Source: Rhodocollybia butyracea (Eukaryota > Basidiomycota > Agaricomycetes > Agaricales > Omphalotaceae). Taken from it: a stretch of 64,000 bases of DNA. Below, piece after piece: positions 47,104 through 59,086 of this stretch. Location of the stretch: NCBI GenBank assembly GCA_015501585.1, contig JADNRY010000001.1, positions 806,001 to 870,000 of the forward strand, read 5' to 3'. Each line of letters begins with the position of its first letter. The first letter of the stretch is position 1. The notes under the pieces are model-generated. The model saw only the letters and a program-made list of their open reading frames with translations, did not search any database and was not told the DNA's origin. Position numbers and translations under genes: made by a program.

Positions 47104-49828
47104 ATGCCTGTTATTGATGAAGACCGAGAGGAGCGGGAGAGAGAGGAAAAAGAAAAAAATGCAAAAAAGTCGTCCTCAACCTCGGGGCCTGCGGCTGGAT
47201 CGAAAAGTATGTACTTGGTTTATTCGAAAAAAATTCTTTTTGACATTCGATATCAGCAAAGGACCTTTCTCATGTGCCTTGTAAATTCTACAAAGTTGGC
47301 TCCTGTACAGCTGGTTCCTCGTGCCCGTTTTCACATAGCGGAGTGACTGGTCCCGGTGCACAAAAGGATGTTTGTGCTTGGTTTGTTAAAGGAAACAACT
47401 GCAAGTTTGGGCATAAATGCGCACTTGCTCACGTTTTGCCAGGCCAGAGTATGAGCATGGATAGGAAGAACAAAAAACTAGCTCAGCAGCAAGCGCAAGC
47501 AGGAAAGGAGGGAAAGGAAGGTAGAGAAAGCAGAGAAGGGAAAGGACGGAAAAGAGATACTCAGCAAGGTTCATTTCGTATCTCTCCTGTTCTTTCCCAA
47601 TTGCTAAACGATGAGTTGTAGCTCGACCTCCTACAATGTCCCTAAAGTCTCTTAAAGCGTCTATTTCTCCTTCGGCTCCGGCTCCTGCCTTAAACGATAA
47701 CGATTTTACATCATTTAGTGCATTGGAGTCTGAAAAACTACCCATTGCTCCTGCAGTGAATGGAAAGCAGCCAGCATCTAAATCTGACCCCATAGAAACC
47801 TCGTCTTCACCAAAGAGAGATTTTGGTCCCATCGGATCTCCTCCGAGGAGTTCTGACACTGCAGGCGCGTCTCCGGGGACACCAACCAACAACAACCCCC
47901 TTTCGTCGTCCTTCAAACAGGCTGTACTGCGTAGCCCATCTGGTCCTGGTGCTACTAGTGGGACCTCTAGTGTCACGCGTATGGGGCTGAGTATGAACCG
48001 TTCTACGTCCTCGGGAAACTCGGGAGGTCTTACTCTTGGTGCTGGGATTCCTGGTGGCAAAAACCCTTCCTGGGGAAGCATGGGTAACGGTTCTGACATT
48101 GGCTCTTTGCCTTCACTACCCTCAGCCCTGTTGCGCCCGTTAAACGGTATTCATGCACCAATTACACCGACTTCGTCCGGCCCCCAACAAAGCGCCAAGG
48201 ATTTCGATTTGACGTTTGAGTATGAAGAGTTCCCTGGAACAGGGCCGGGCCGTGGTATGCGGGCGTCTTCGTCCGCAGTCGTCATTGAAGACAATGCTGA
48301 CGGGGATCTCGACGACCTAGACGACTTTTTGCCTAGCTCTCTGACAGACCTGCTTACTCCCGAGGAGCGTAAACGTAGAATGTCACGCGGCAACTCGTCA
48401 TCGCAACCTCAACCGGACACACATAGTGGACTCACCTCACCTCATAGCTTCAGTGCTAGACGTACTCTCGGTGTTCCTCTCGCTTCACGCGTTGAAGGGA
48501 CCTCCACTCCTAGTGGAAGTTCAGTTGGGGGACATAGGTACTCGCGCTCTGTCCCAATGGGTGATCTTAGCCACCTTTGGGCAAACCAAGAGCAGATACC
48601 CATTCCCAGTCCCGGCACAAACAGTAACAACATCTCATCGTCTTTCACTGGGCCATCTTCTCTTTCCAATGGGGGTCTCAGTAGTGGACTTCCCAGCTCG
48701 CCTCCACGTCGCATTGGTAATGGTACCCCTGGATCTTTCACTTCTGCTTCGGGTCGTCTTGCTGCTGCCGCGGATGATTACTACCCATACACCGGAGGAG
48801 GTTCTCCTAGCTCTGCTGCCCTCGGTGGAATGGGAGGTTTAAACCCCAGCAACGCGAGTGCAGCCTTCCTTCCTGGATACGGATTCGGTACAGCATACAT
48901 TAAAGCGAGAAGAGAGCGCGAAGCCGCCACTGCCGCCGCAGCCACCACCACAGTCGGGGCTGCACAGAGAAGCGTGAGCGGGGGTGTTCTTACCACCAGC
49001 AGGTTGGCTGCTGGTGCGCCCGGAACCTCTCCTAGTGGCAGCGGGGTGAGTTACGGTACCCCCCGGAAAGATCCTAGCCCTGCGACTGCTGCACCGTACG
49101 GGGTAAGTGGTATCGGAGCGTCCCGAGACCTCGGTGGAATCGGCAGTATCGAGCGAGGTACGGGCTTGAATGGTATAGGTTTAGGAGGTCTTGGTGGCAT
49201 GGAGGCTGCTGTGTCGCCCTCAACCAGAGCAGCGTTGCAGAGTCATGCGCCTGGCCAGAGCTTACCCCAGGGACTTGCCGCAGGATTATCAAGGATTCAC
49301 GCCAAAACATCGATGCAGGTGGGCTCCTTGACCTCGGTCGGAAGTCCTCCTATAGGCAGTGGAGGAATGTCTCCAGGGCTTGGTGGTCTCAGTTTCTACA
49401 GTGGCCCGTATGGTACAAACCGGATGCCTGGTACACAGCAATCTCAGCCACAGGTGCCTCCTGGTCTAGGCATCGGATCTAGCGCGGGTTCAGGTTCCGG
49501 GCCAAACTTTTACGGACAGCAACAATTCTTAAATTACCAGCAACAGTTGCAACCATTGCAATCTCAAACCCAGACCCGGTACAACCCCACTTTTAATACG
49601 AATGCACAAAGCTCAGGTGTTGCCGCAGCTCCTAGTGGTGCGTCTGAGCTTGACACCATGTTCTCCAAACTCGAGCCCCCATCGACATCTCAGAATTCCA
49701 ATCACATCTCTGTTCCATTATCTTACGCTGGAGCTACGACTACGGGTGGTTCTAGGGGACACCCCAAGCATACGAATACTGGCGCCGCTCGCGATGACGA
49801 TCTATTTGATATGGACGAAGAAGCGTAA
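47104..49828 (+). CDS. CCCH-type zinc-finger protein
   Basis: Likely RNA-binding protein, with zinc fingers like those of the yeast Lee1 group. Three exons (47104-47206, 47257-47568, 47622-49828) give 873 residues in frame. The short acidic/basic N-terminus is followed by CKFYKVGSCTAGSSCPFSH (C-x7-C-x5-C-x3-H) and CAWFVKGNNCKFGHKCALAH (C-x8-C-x5-C-x3-H), then a Lys/Glu/Gln-rich helix. The rest is long, low-complexity and rich in Ser, Gly, Pro and Gln, with one acidic conserved-looking segment (FDLTFEYEEFPGTGPG, then DDLDDFLPSSLTDLLTPEER) and a C-terminal acidic DDDLFDMDEEA. The start was chosen as the first ATG in frame with the fingers. Targets unknown. Confidence 0.88.
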
Positions 49829-50316
49829 TGCAAAAAGGCGAGCAAGTGAAAAATAGATCGTGTAAAAGTAAATATTTACCTGTACGTAGCCGTGTACTTG
49901 GACTGTTCTTGCTCATACCTGAAGACCAGCTCTTATTGGTTTGTTTTGTCTTACTATTCCATCTCTTGCCATCTTTCTTTCCTGCTACTACCACCCCAAC
50001 TGAATGACTTTCTTGCATTCCTTATTATTCTACATACGTATTATATTCTACTGTCGCCGCTAGCTCCTCACTTGTTTTCAATCATGATAATTATGAAACA
50101 TTATTTTTCCACTCATGAAATCGACAAGGATGCTATGCTCTACTGCCTGCAAGGCTCGGAGGATTGAAAAAAAGCTTGGGATGATAGCTCTCCGTATGCT
50201 AAGGTGTTCAGTTCCGACCTTGGCTGCGCAACCTTTGTTTGAGCATTTCAACTTTCGTCCTACAACTGAACACATCTATCTTAGTCCATACGAGGTATTC
50301 AACTGGATCCCAAAGT
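49829..50316. other. Convergent intergenic stretch
   Basis: Shared 3' side of the zinc-finger gene and the leftward secreted protein gene. T-rich, with no gene or repeat seen. Confidence 0.4.
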
Positions 50317-51052
50317 TTACATCGCTAAAAACCTTCCTATGACTGCGGTACCTAGCACCAATCCCACTAATATCTTTTGGTTCAACTCATGCTTGGACCC
50401 ATGATTTTTGGAAGTAGGGGAAGGTGTGGATGATGAGCCAGACTGAGAGCCGGGGCGAGCACCGGAAGCCTGAGGGGCAGAAGTTGGGACGGAGAGAGCG
50501 ACGACTTCTTCACTAAGTGAACCGCTGTCGACACCAGTAACTCCACCAAGAGAAATATCACATTCCCCCTGGTTTGCAGCAGTGGCATGACAGCCTTCGG
50601 ATAATGTGACGACTTCGTGAGCTACGTTAGTAAATGTGCCCTGTACATCGAAGCCAGAGGCCGATGCAACTAATAAGGCTGGAATGCAAGGTAAGATAGG
50701 GTAAGCATATAACGAGCAAGTATACGTGCCTGTAAACGATGTGGGTACGACCTGAGTGACAACTGCAGTACCGCTGGTACTGGTCACAGTTATAGTATCA
50801 AAGATCACATCTTGGAATGTGGTTTGATCGCCACCATTTGCAGTACCCACCGGTACCAGGTTTTGGCCCGGGATGAGAGCAGATCCAGCCTCACCGTAGA
50901 CTGCAAGCGTGACACTTTGCTGCGGGTTAGGCAAGGCATAAACTGCGACGAGCATGAGGAAATCAGCGTATGAGACGAATAAGTACTATAGCATACTTAC
51001 GCCTGGGGAAAGATACACATTGAAGAAAGACAAAAAATAGAGTGCTAAACAT
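50317..51052 (-). CDS. Small secreted, probably GPI-anchored protein
   Basis: Two exons (51052-51001 and 50942-50317) give 225 residues. The first exon encodes a hydrophobic signal peptide (MFSTLFFVFLQCVSFP) that ends near LYALPNP. The mature part is rich in Thr, Ser, Val and Gly, with four or five Cys (for example GTYTCSLYAYPILPC and GCHATAANQGECD). A Ser/Pro/Thr-rich stalk follows (SGSSSTPSPTSKNHG), and the protein ends in a hydrophobic tail (ILVGLVLGTAVIGRFLAM) preceded by small residues. That is the layout of a cell-surface GPI protein. No named domain recognised. Confidence 0.8.
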
Positions 51053-51746
51053 CTTTTGTGAGGGAATGAGGTATTAGGCAAATCAGTATGAGTTGGCGAG
51101 AGTTGGCGGCGAAGGCAGAACTAAAGATTGAGGAGTATAAGCGGACCAAGCGCTTTGCAGAAAAAGAGAAAAAAACGAAAGAGAACCTGATTCAAACAAG
51201 ACAAGAAAATCGCCATTTTATAGCTTCGCTTGCGAGATATTGTGAATTCAACCCCCATTACCCAAAATAACTCTTGGCTTGTCGGAGCACAGGTGGACTG
51301 TTAAGGTTGCTTCCAAGCATACCCACGCGTTCAATTAGAATTTGCGACGATAGCGCCCAGGCTGGAAAAACGGTTAGGAAAAACGGGCTTGAAAGGCAGG
51401 TTAGAATAGATAGCAAGAAACTAACCTATTTCATCAGAAAGAATCACCTCAGCTCAAGACACCTGTACATTACTGAAATATAGCGCAGCCTTGTGGGTTG
51501 CCAAACCACCCCATAGAACACACGATGGATCAGACTTGGGCGCTTCGCATGATATGAGTGATTGGCACAATGATGAAGCATTAAACATGCGGTGCACTAG
51601 TTTGAGATATTAGAGGTAGGTAGGCTGTGGGGTTCAAACGTTCAAATTCGAGCGGTCATTAACGAAAGATAAACGAATATAAGAATTATGGCGCCCACGA
51701 AACTTTTTGGCGCCAGCTGTCATCGGAGAGATCCATCGCTTATGCC
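51053..51746. other. Divergent intergenic stretch
   Basis: Separates the leftward secreted protein gene from the rightward methyltransferase gene. A 60-residue Lys/Glu-rich frame at 51088-51270 lacks splice or family support and was not called. Two ATG codons overlap at 51742 and 51747; only the second is in frame with the methyltransferase. Confidence 0.4.
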
Positions 51747-53731
51747 ATGGACTTAAGCAATACTGCTCAGAATACGCTGCAGTATCTGGGCTCAACCTTG
51801 AATCGTGAAAATAAGGAGAGGTAGGTGTGTGGTGTCAATTTTCTAGATCCCAAATAATCATCAATAACCATCTACTGAAAATCCTTAGTAGTTTGGAAAC
51901 AATAGACCATCAAGCACGAATTTCCCAACTAATTCGTCTGATTCTCGAAACACACCCCAATACTTTCGCCTCGAGTTGTGCTTTAGCTAGTAGCAATCTT
52001 GATGGTGTTGCCGAGCTTGATCGAGAACTTGGTCTTCATGTGAAAACAGAATCGCCCTCTGCTAGTTTCAACTGGGAGGATGTTCTACGTGCCTATATCA
52101 CGGTCAAGAATCCAGAATCAGAAAGTCAACTCCCTCCAGCAATCTGCACACTCATTGCATATGTTCATGCCAATGTACTGACCAGAAGAGCCGTGAATAT
52201 TCCCGATCAAAAGGAAGAGTCGATTCGAGGCATGTCGCCAAAGAAAGCTCATGAAGTGACCCGAATGGCTGCGTATGTCGCCGCCATTGTTCGATCATCT
52301 TTTTCCGGTCACGGTGTGTATATAGTCGATGTCGGGGCAGGCCAAGGTCATCTTTCTCGTGCACTCCTTGACCAAGTACCCAATGTTCGAGGTGTGCTGG
52401 CGTTGGATGGAGATGCGGTGCTTGTTGAAAGACAGGCGGAGATATTATCAACAAGGAACAAGTCGAAGAAAGGAGATCCAAAAGAAGAACAACGATCCGG
52501 ACCGAAAGTTACTCATAAAATCGGCCACATCATATCTGCGCAGGGACTTGTTGAAGCAGTTGATGAGTGGGTTGCAGATCTATCAGTAGTCAACAGTGAC
52601 CGCGAACTCCCAGTTGTCCTTGTATCCCTTCATGGATGTGGATCTCTCAGCCTCGATGTGTTAAGGGCATTCGCGTTGTGTCAGCACGGATCGCAGGTTC
52701 GGCGAAATAAAGTCACTCGGAACTGGGGCTTCGCCGCATCGATCACAGTCCCATGTTGTTATAACTTACTGAGGGAGGGGGACTATTCACTTTCTTATTC
52801 TCAACAGTCTCTACAAACGGTAGCAACTGGAGCACGCAGATCAAGTCAAAAGCGCACCTCCTACACAAATAAACTCCCTCGATCCCTCCCTACTCTCCTC
52901 CCCAATCCCCTTCCACCAAGTGCCTATCATCTTGCAGCGCAGGTTCCCCATACGTGGATCTCTTGTGAGGATGATAATCTCCTGCCATCTGCATCACTAG
53001 CTGTGCGTAAAGTCGTCTGGCGAGCGTTATTGGAGAGGGCTCTCCAGGATGCTGGACATACTCCTGAGGATATGACTGGGACAGTCAACTCTCTTCGAAA
53101 TACTGATAGGCGGAGTAGACCAAAATTCATTCCACCGATGGAGGCAAATACCTACGCTAGCAATTTCCCCAGCAATTTTACCGAACCCAACGTTGGACCC
53201 AGCAAAATCGGTTCAGTTCTCGAATTAAGACGCCTAGGACGTCTACCATCAAGGGTGTATGATTCTTGGGAGTCATTCATCCAGGCCGCGGGCCAGAGGT
53301 TGGGAGTTGACTTGCTCTCAGTGTCCCCATCTATACACTCTTTGCCTGTATCCCTTGCACCTCTCTCCCGCGCCCTTGCCATTCTACATGTCCTCCGGTG
53401 TATTCTTGGTCCCCTAATAGAAAGTTCGTTGTTGGCAGATAGACTGAGATGGATTCAGCATGAGCTTCTGGCCCAGGCTGAGATTGTAGAGAAAGAACGG
53501 GATACGACAGCTTTAGCAGGTGGTACATTAAAGGGATACTCTGCCTCCCTCGTTCCGTTATTCTCCCAAGACGGGGACGCCGGCAGCGCGAGAAACATTG
53601 CATTGGTAGTCCTACCGCTCACCCAGGCCTTGGACGATCAATTGAAAATGCGACATTATTGGTATAGTCAATATTCATACGATAGCTTACACAAGTTTGA
53701 CTTAATTCGAATTGTACAGATACCTGGATAA
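51747..53731 (+). CDS. METTL25/RRNAD1-like methyltransferase
   Basis: Putative S-adenosylmethionine-dependent methyltransferase of the METTL25/RRNAD1 family; substrate not established. Two exons (51747-51820 and 51889-53731) give 638 residues. Family marks are MSPKKAHEVTRMAAYV (about residue 145), the cofactor motif VDVGAGQGHLSRALL, LALDGDAVLVERQAE, VSLHGCGSLSLDVLRAF and the Pro-Cys-Cys motif VPCCYNLLREG, with a long C-terminal helical region that includes RRLGRLPSRVYDSWESF. The C-terminal residues after VVLPLTQALDD are less convincing and may hide one more intron. Confidence 0.88.
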
Positions 53732-56061
53732 AAAGTAAGCATTAGAGGAACCAAGAAAAATCATCTATAAGCGTTGCTCCAAGCATTCAGTCACTATCCG
53801 AGCCTTATCCCGAGTCCTCCGCAATGTCAAACTTGAGCAAACACTTGACTTGTTCTTCGGGTAATTGACCTAGATGGGAAGCAGATCCACATCATATGCA
53901 CGTCGATGAGTACAGATTCACTTAAATATGATCAACAGTACACGAAGCTCATGAGTAAACGCACTTGGTCTGAGACGTAGTTTGAAAAAGAACTTCTTTC
54001 CCCATGAAAATCTGTCGAATTCACTTGGCTCGAGGACTTCGTTAATCTTGATCGTCCTCAGAGAGCACTCGCTTTTAAGCCTAATGTTTTTTTAAAAATG
54101 GCATGATTATGACGAAGAAGACTATACTGCTCAAAGATCTTTAACTGCACCTTCCTTTGCTTTCTCAGCCTTTCGTCGTGGCTATGGCTTGTCCAGACGT
54201 AATTGGCCCTTGGCTCGAGTTTAGATCGTTTGGCGGGCAAAAGACTTCGTTTTCCTCTTCGAGCTGCAGGAAAAAGGTGCTCAATAGGAAGCCATAAATA
54301 AACTAGTCTTAAAGCTTGAAGCTTGAAGCTCGACGCGTCGCGAATGGAGTTGAAGGTCAATTGGCAAGATCTACGCGTGGCGGATAACCTCAAAGATATG
54401 TTTCTGTAACCCGGAAAAGATGGGTCAGTTCGAGGCCTTGGGGCATAAGGTGGTAGCACGACTGAAAGACAGACGCGTAGATGAAGCATGAATATATGAA
54501 GGTCCAAGAAATATCACCGAGATCAACGCCGGAAAAAAAGAACGATATCGGCCGGTTTCATCGTGGATAAGCCGTTATCACGGACGGCTTGTCTCCCGTA
54601 GGCAGACTCAACCTCGCAAGCGAGCTTAATTTAGAACGGACGGCATGTCTATCGCGAAGACCTCTCCAAGACCTCCCAAGACCCACAAAGCTAAAGGTAG
54701 CGGGAATGACTGACTCGCCTTGAATTCCTTTCCCTCCTGTCGACTTATACAAATAAATGACCGGCCTCATATCGGTGACTCCTTCCATGGTCTCAAACTT
54801 GCTCCACTCAGGCGGAGTGCTATAGCACTGTCGACAATGGAACTTCGGAAGGAAGAAATGACAGTACTCGACTGCTGTTGGCTTGTTCAATAATACCGGC
54901 TGGTCCTCAAAGGGACCATGCCGGTTCCGATCTTCCTTCCTTCCTTCTGTCCTTCCTTCCGCGCTGTCCTCTTTAGTCGGCTCAGGCATAGAATGAGACT
55001 AAAAGTCTCAATTTTCTCCTGCTTTCTACTCGCTCACTTCAGCTCGACCAGGTCTATATATTCAATCCCTGTACCAGCTTACGATGACAGCTTCCTCTCG
55101 ACTTGCTCTTGCTGCTGACTAGCTCTGTCTTCGTTGCCCATTTTCACGGCGTTTCTGCTGTATGTGCGTGGTCAATGGGTGTGCCTTAAATAAGCTTCCT
55201 CGTCTCCATTTTTATCTAACACGGTCTTGTTGCGGCGGTACGAACTTCATTCGTAAGCGTTTCATCTACTAAAGCCCATTGAAGCATGCCAACGTCCTCC
55301 ATTGCATCCAGATTGAGGAATTCACCAGGCCTTGTGCAACGTTCAACATATACGGCGGCTTCCTTATGACCAATGGCTGTGCTCTCATTGCTGAGAGCAC
55401 AAGTACTCAAGTACTCAGGATGAGAATCAGCTGTGTGCCGGCGTGGTCCAACGGGGTTTCGGTTACCTGTGATTCGAACAGCCTGTGCGTTTCATTTTGT
55501 TTATTCGTTCATCTGCGATTTGATTGAAACTCGAATTACTGTCCAGACCGATTGCAGCTGTAGACACTGTTGGACAGCATTGGACTTGTAGTTCGACTAA
55601 CGATGATAGTTGCGATGTAGGAGGAAGTGGTGGGAGATTTCAGGTGCTTGCTTGTTGTAATCGCGCTTGATATTCTGCTTCAAATCTTCATGGGCGCATG
55701 CGGCCGAGTTGTGTCGATGAAAGAGTGTGGCTGCGAACGGAGGATTGGGGGGGTAGAACTAAGAAACAAACTTGGGCGAGTTCGTGAACAGGATATACTG
55801 CATTTACTAGTAGCTACAGCAATGATGATGTGGATATACTGGGATAGACGAGACAAGTACTGGAAGTGTAAAAACGGAAGTATAAAGAAAGAGGTAGAAA
55901 ACATCATCATTGAAAACGCGAAGAAGAAAAAAAGGACAGATATGAGTAATAATGCAGATGCAGGAATACAACCAAAAACGAGAATAAGATAGTGGCATTT
56001 TGAAGATTACACAGTGGGATATGAAAGAAACGTTCCAATGTTATTGCCAAAAACGGCAGTA
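53732..56061. other. Gene-free stretch
   Basis: About 2.3 kb between the methyltransferase and the acidic protein gene, whose 3' ends converge. Two leftward frames of 143-149 codons (54058-54507 and 54558-54989) show no similarity, start context or splice signals I can defend. A CTTCC-type simple repeat lies near 54933-54960, and a 14-bp direct repeat (CGGACGGC then T/A then TGTCT) occurs at 54581 and 54637. Confidence 0.45.
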
Positions 56062-56812
56062 TCATACAGAAGGCTCGTCCTTGTTCGGTTCCTCGTCCGT
56101 TGAAGATTTTGCAACGGGTTCTGGGGATGGTTCGTTGTCCGTGGCGGCTTCAGCTTCCTCTGTCTCTACAGAGGCAACTCCGGTTTGTTCCTCTCCTTCC
56201 TCCTCATCAGCAGCACCTGATGAAGCAATAGACGAAGTCTCGTCCAGCTCGCCAGATTCTTCTTCTTTCGGTAAAGGAATCAACTCTGGCGCAACAACGG
56301 TTTCGGCTTTCAAGGGATCGTCTGTCGCTGCCTCTTCAGTGTTCTCCTCCAGCTCGACTTCTTTGACCCCTTGTGTGACCTCCTTCACGCCTTCAGAGTC
56401 GATTTGTAGCGTCGAGCCTGTTTCTTCGGAAGTAGAAGTCGACGTGGTTAATGGCAGAGAGTCCTGAGGTGTGTCACCTCTAGACCTCTTGGTTTTCGAT
56501 TGTGCCTCCGTATCTTCTTCCAGATCCCGCTCAGTGGAGCTCAGTCGTCGTTTGCGGCCAATTTTTGGCGCATTTGACGTAGCTATAGTCCAAGTTGATA
56601 TAACGTATTAAGAGGGTCATAAAAACAAGTCCGAAGAAAGAACAAGCCAAGTCAGCGAATGCATCACAGTTTTTGCACAACCACATACCATCATCAGCCC
56701 AAGGCCTGTCGGGGCGAGGAACAACAGAGTTAGATATACGCCTGATAAGCCCGAACATGAAGGTAAACGCGTTGACTGAGGTGGCCGGATAAGAAGCGCG
56801 AAGATCCGTCAT
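56062..56812 (-). CDS. Uncharacterised acidic protein
   Basis: Two exons (56812-56689 and 56582-56062) with a 106-nt intron give 214 residues in frame. The N-terminus (MTDLRASYPATSVNAFTFMFGLIRRISNSVVPRPDRPWAD) is ordered; a basic RKRRLSSTERDL follows, and then a Glu/Ser/Thr-rich, strongly acidic tail to the stop. Splicing removes a stretch that would otherwise read as an unrelated Cys-rich sequence. No domain recognised. It could be a nuclear protein, but that is a guess from composition. Confidence 0.65.
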
Positions 56813-56990
56813 CACGTTACTCTGTATATCCGGACCGGACTGCCGGAACGTGTAAAGTTCCTTCTAGTACTACATGATCATCAAGGCTCAACGAGCGTTG
56901 ACCAAAATTCTCTAGGGCGAGTAAGAAATCTTGTTGCAGATGTACTACAGTAATAATTAAATAAATTGTGATTTAGGAATCCTGGACCCA

Positions 56991-57913
56991 TCAAACTCCT
57001 CCCATCGCGTAAGGAGCACCAGTAGCAGAGCCACTATTATGCGTCAAAGACGCAGCCTCCTCCTTTGACCCGACACCAGCATACCCTGACGAGAATGGGT
57101 ACATTGTCATCGGATATACCTGCTTGTCTTTTAGATATGTAACACAATCTGAAAGGATCCAGCAACCATCTAGAATGATATGCGTCAGATGCAAGTCTCA
57201 AGCCAGGACAATCACTTTATACGCACAAGCTTGTATCAGCAATGGAATAATTGCAACAACGATCAAAATTGCTATCTGGGCGGCTTTCGAAAGCGAATCA
57301 TCTGCACAATTACCATCTTTGTTCGTTATAAGACACGATTTGTCCTTCTCATTAATGAAGAAGAACACCATGTTAATGATAGTGATAATAACACTGACGG
57401 CCAGATGCCATTGTAGAAGCGACAGGAATGTCTGGACCCAGCTGATGCGTTTGCGGAGTACCCCCACGATTCTGGACAAAGAGCACTCATTAGATATGTG
57501 TGTCGGATGCTAGTCACAATCGCAGGAACCCACCCAATCCACGAAAATATGGAGGCCACAGTGTAACTCGTCGCCCAGAGTCCGATAACCACCTGCTGAT
57601 TGGTTGTCAATTCTGGCGTTACTATGAAGGGTGCGTCGGTGTTACAGTAGGCATGATATAGCCGAAGAGCAAACTCACACTTGTGCTTCCAGTCCAAAAC
57701 CAAAGCCAGCCACATCAAAGCAGCAACAATCCCCGATAACACAAGTTCGACGAAACTGACGAGAAACTGAACATGTCAGTATTGTGCCTCGCCTTATCCA
57801 AGATCAACAACTCACTGCACCCAGCCTGACTAGGAGGAAAATAAGCATTTGGCTCTACAATAAGACAGCCAACAAAACTCACTAGGTAGACAACAAAGGA
57901 AATGTGGAGACAT
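56991..57913 (-). CDS. Four-helix (tetraspan-like) membrane protein
   Basis: Small integral membrane protein. Fixed exons are 57766-57679, 57621-57534, 57471-57227 and 57169-56991, which join in frame; an N-terminal exon near 57859-57816 and a start at 57913 (MSPHFLCCLP) are likely but their join is unresolved. Hydrophobic segments are FLVSFVELVLSGIVAALMW, VVIGLWATSYTVASIFSWI, LAVSVIITIINMVFFFI and IAILIVVAIIPLLIQAY, with a Cys-bearing loop (KSCLITNKDGNCADD) between the last two. The tail is Gly/Ser-rich. The layout is like fungal tetraspan proteins; function unknown. Confidence 0.72.
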
Positions 57914-59086
57914 GGTCGCGAAACGAAGCAAAGGAGGACGGTTGAAAAAAGTGAGAAAGCGCGTAAAGATCTCTGCGTTGTTCAGTCCTCTATTTAAGCG
58001 TCAGGGTTGTCTATACATGGTTACTCCGATGAGTGGAGTGCCAGCCGCTTTTACATTTTGCTTCACGGCCTTTGGCGCTCGATTGACATTATGCGGTGTT
58101 TCAAAGTGCTGGGCGCGCACTGGGCGGCGAGAGAAATCAGATAGAATAAAATGCCATGTTGATATTTTGCAGCGCTGCACTTTGCGATTGACTGTTTCGG
58201 GCCCTGAGGGATACAGTCTGATACAGTAGAGAAGGAATCCAGGATTATCGATCTAATTTTGCGGATGTGCAATGAATACCTTGACTCTGCGATATCAACC
58301 ACGTACTGCCAATAAGTTTTAAATTTACATATGCGCGCGTACGCATGTTCTACTTGGATGGCTGTACATTATGGCGCTCAATAATATTTAATGCATCTAA
58401 CCCGGACTCGGAAGTCGTTTATGACCGAATGCCTGTACATAACTATGGAGATCACAGCTAGCCTGAGGCTTGACTCCAACGTAAGCTGCTTTCAGTGGGG
58501 CTCACTTCTGAGGTAAATGGACGTTTGGGGGGGTTGAAAATTGTCGAGATTGTTCCCAGGATATACCATTTTTTAAATCAGCGACACTTCAAGTTGGCCT
58601 GCATGCAAGGTTGAGCACTCCTACAGTGAGGCTGGCCTATGGTCATCTTCCCCAGCCCTTCAAGCTCAAGCTTCAAGGAAAACGTAGCATTCACCATAAA
58701 CTTTTCTAGTTTGCCCAACACCTGACCGCGTTATCTCCTCCTTCAGACTTCTCGATGACTAACTAACAGGATCTGGATCAGGTCAAAGCAACTTTTTCGC
58801 GAAGCCGAGCTTAAATTAGACCGTGTGTTTGGGCGTATCTGTGCTTTGCCGTCACGTATGTCTCTAACCTCAAACACACAAAGATTTGAGAACTATGTGT
58901 AACAACCCAAGACAATCGGACATCTCGATTCTCGCAAGCTCGGGCCTACAGTACCACACTAGCTCATACTCCACTTGAAGCTTGTAGTTCCGTCTGCGTG
59001 GAGCTTTGTATCAGTTGTCTCAGGTTGGTCTGGGAATTTAGAAGCGTACTTATAAAGACTGTGTTTGTCCTTCTACACTTCACCTC
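57914..59086. other. Divergent intergenic region
   Basis: About 1.2 kb between the leftward tetraspan-like gene and the rightward questin-oxidase-like gene. A TATAAAG at 59051-59057, about 30 bp before the ATG at 59087, is a likely core promoter of the latter. Otherwise no gene or strong repeat. Confidence 0.45.

Noticed and set aside
51088..51270. 60-residue Lys/Glu-rich frame that could be a small coiled-coil protein
   Set aside because: Too short and compositionally biased, with no supporting signals; it lies in a divergent promoter region.
54058..54989. Two leftward frames of 143 and 149 codons
   Set aside because: No splice continuity, no similarity and odd composition; one overlaps a CTTCC simple repeat. 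Likely chance frames.
55441..55495. tRNA-like phrase GTGGTCCAACGG followed by GATTCGAACAG
   Set aside because: The first part resembles a D-arm and the second a T-loop, but the T-loop lacks the required C at its end and no acceptor or anticodon stem can be drawn.
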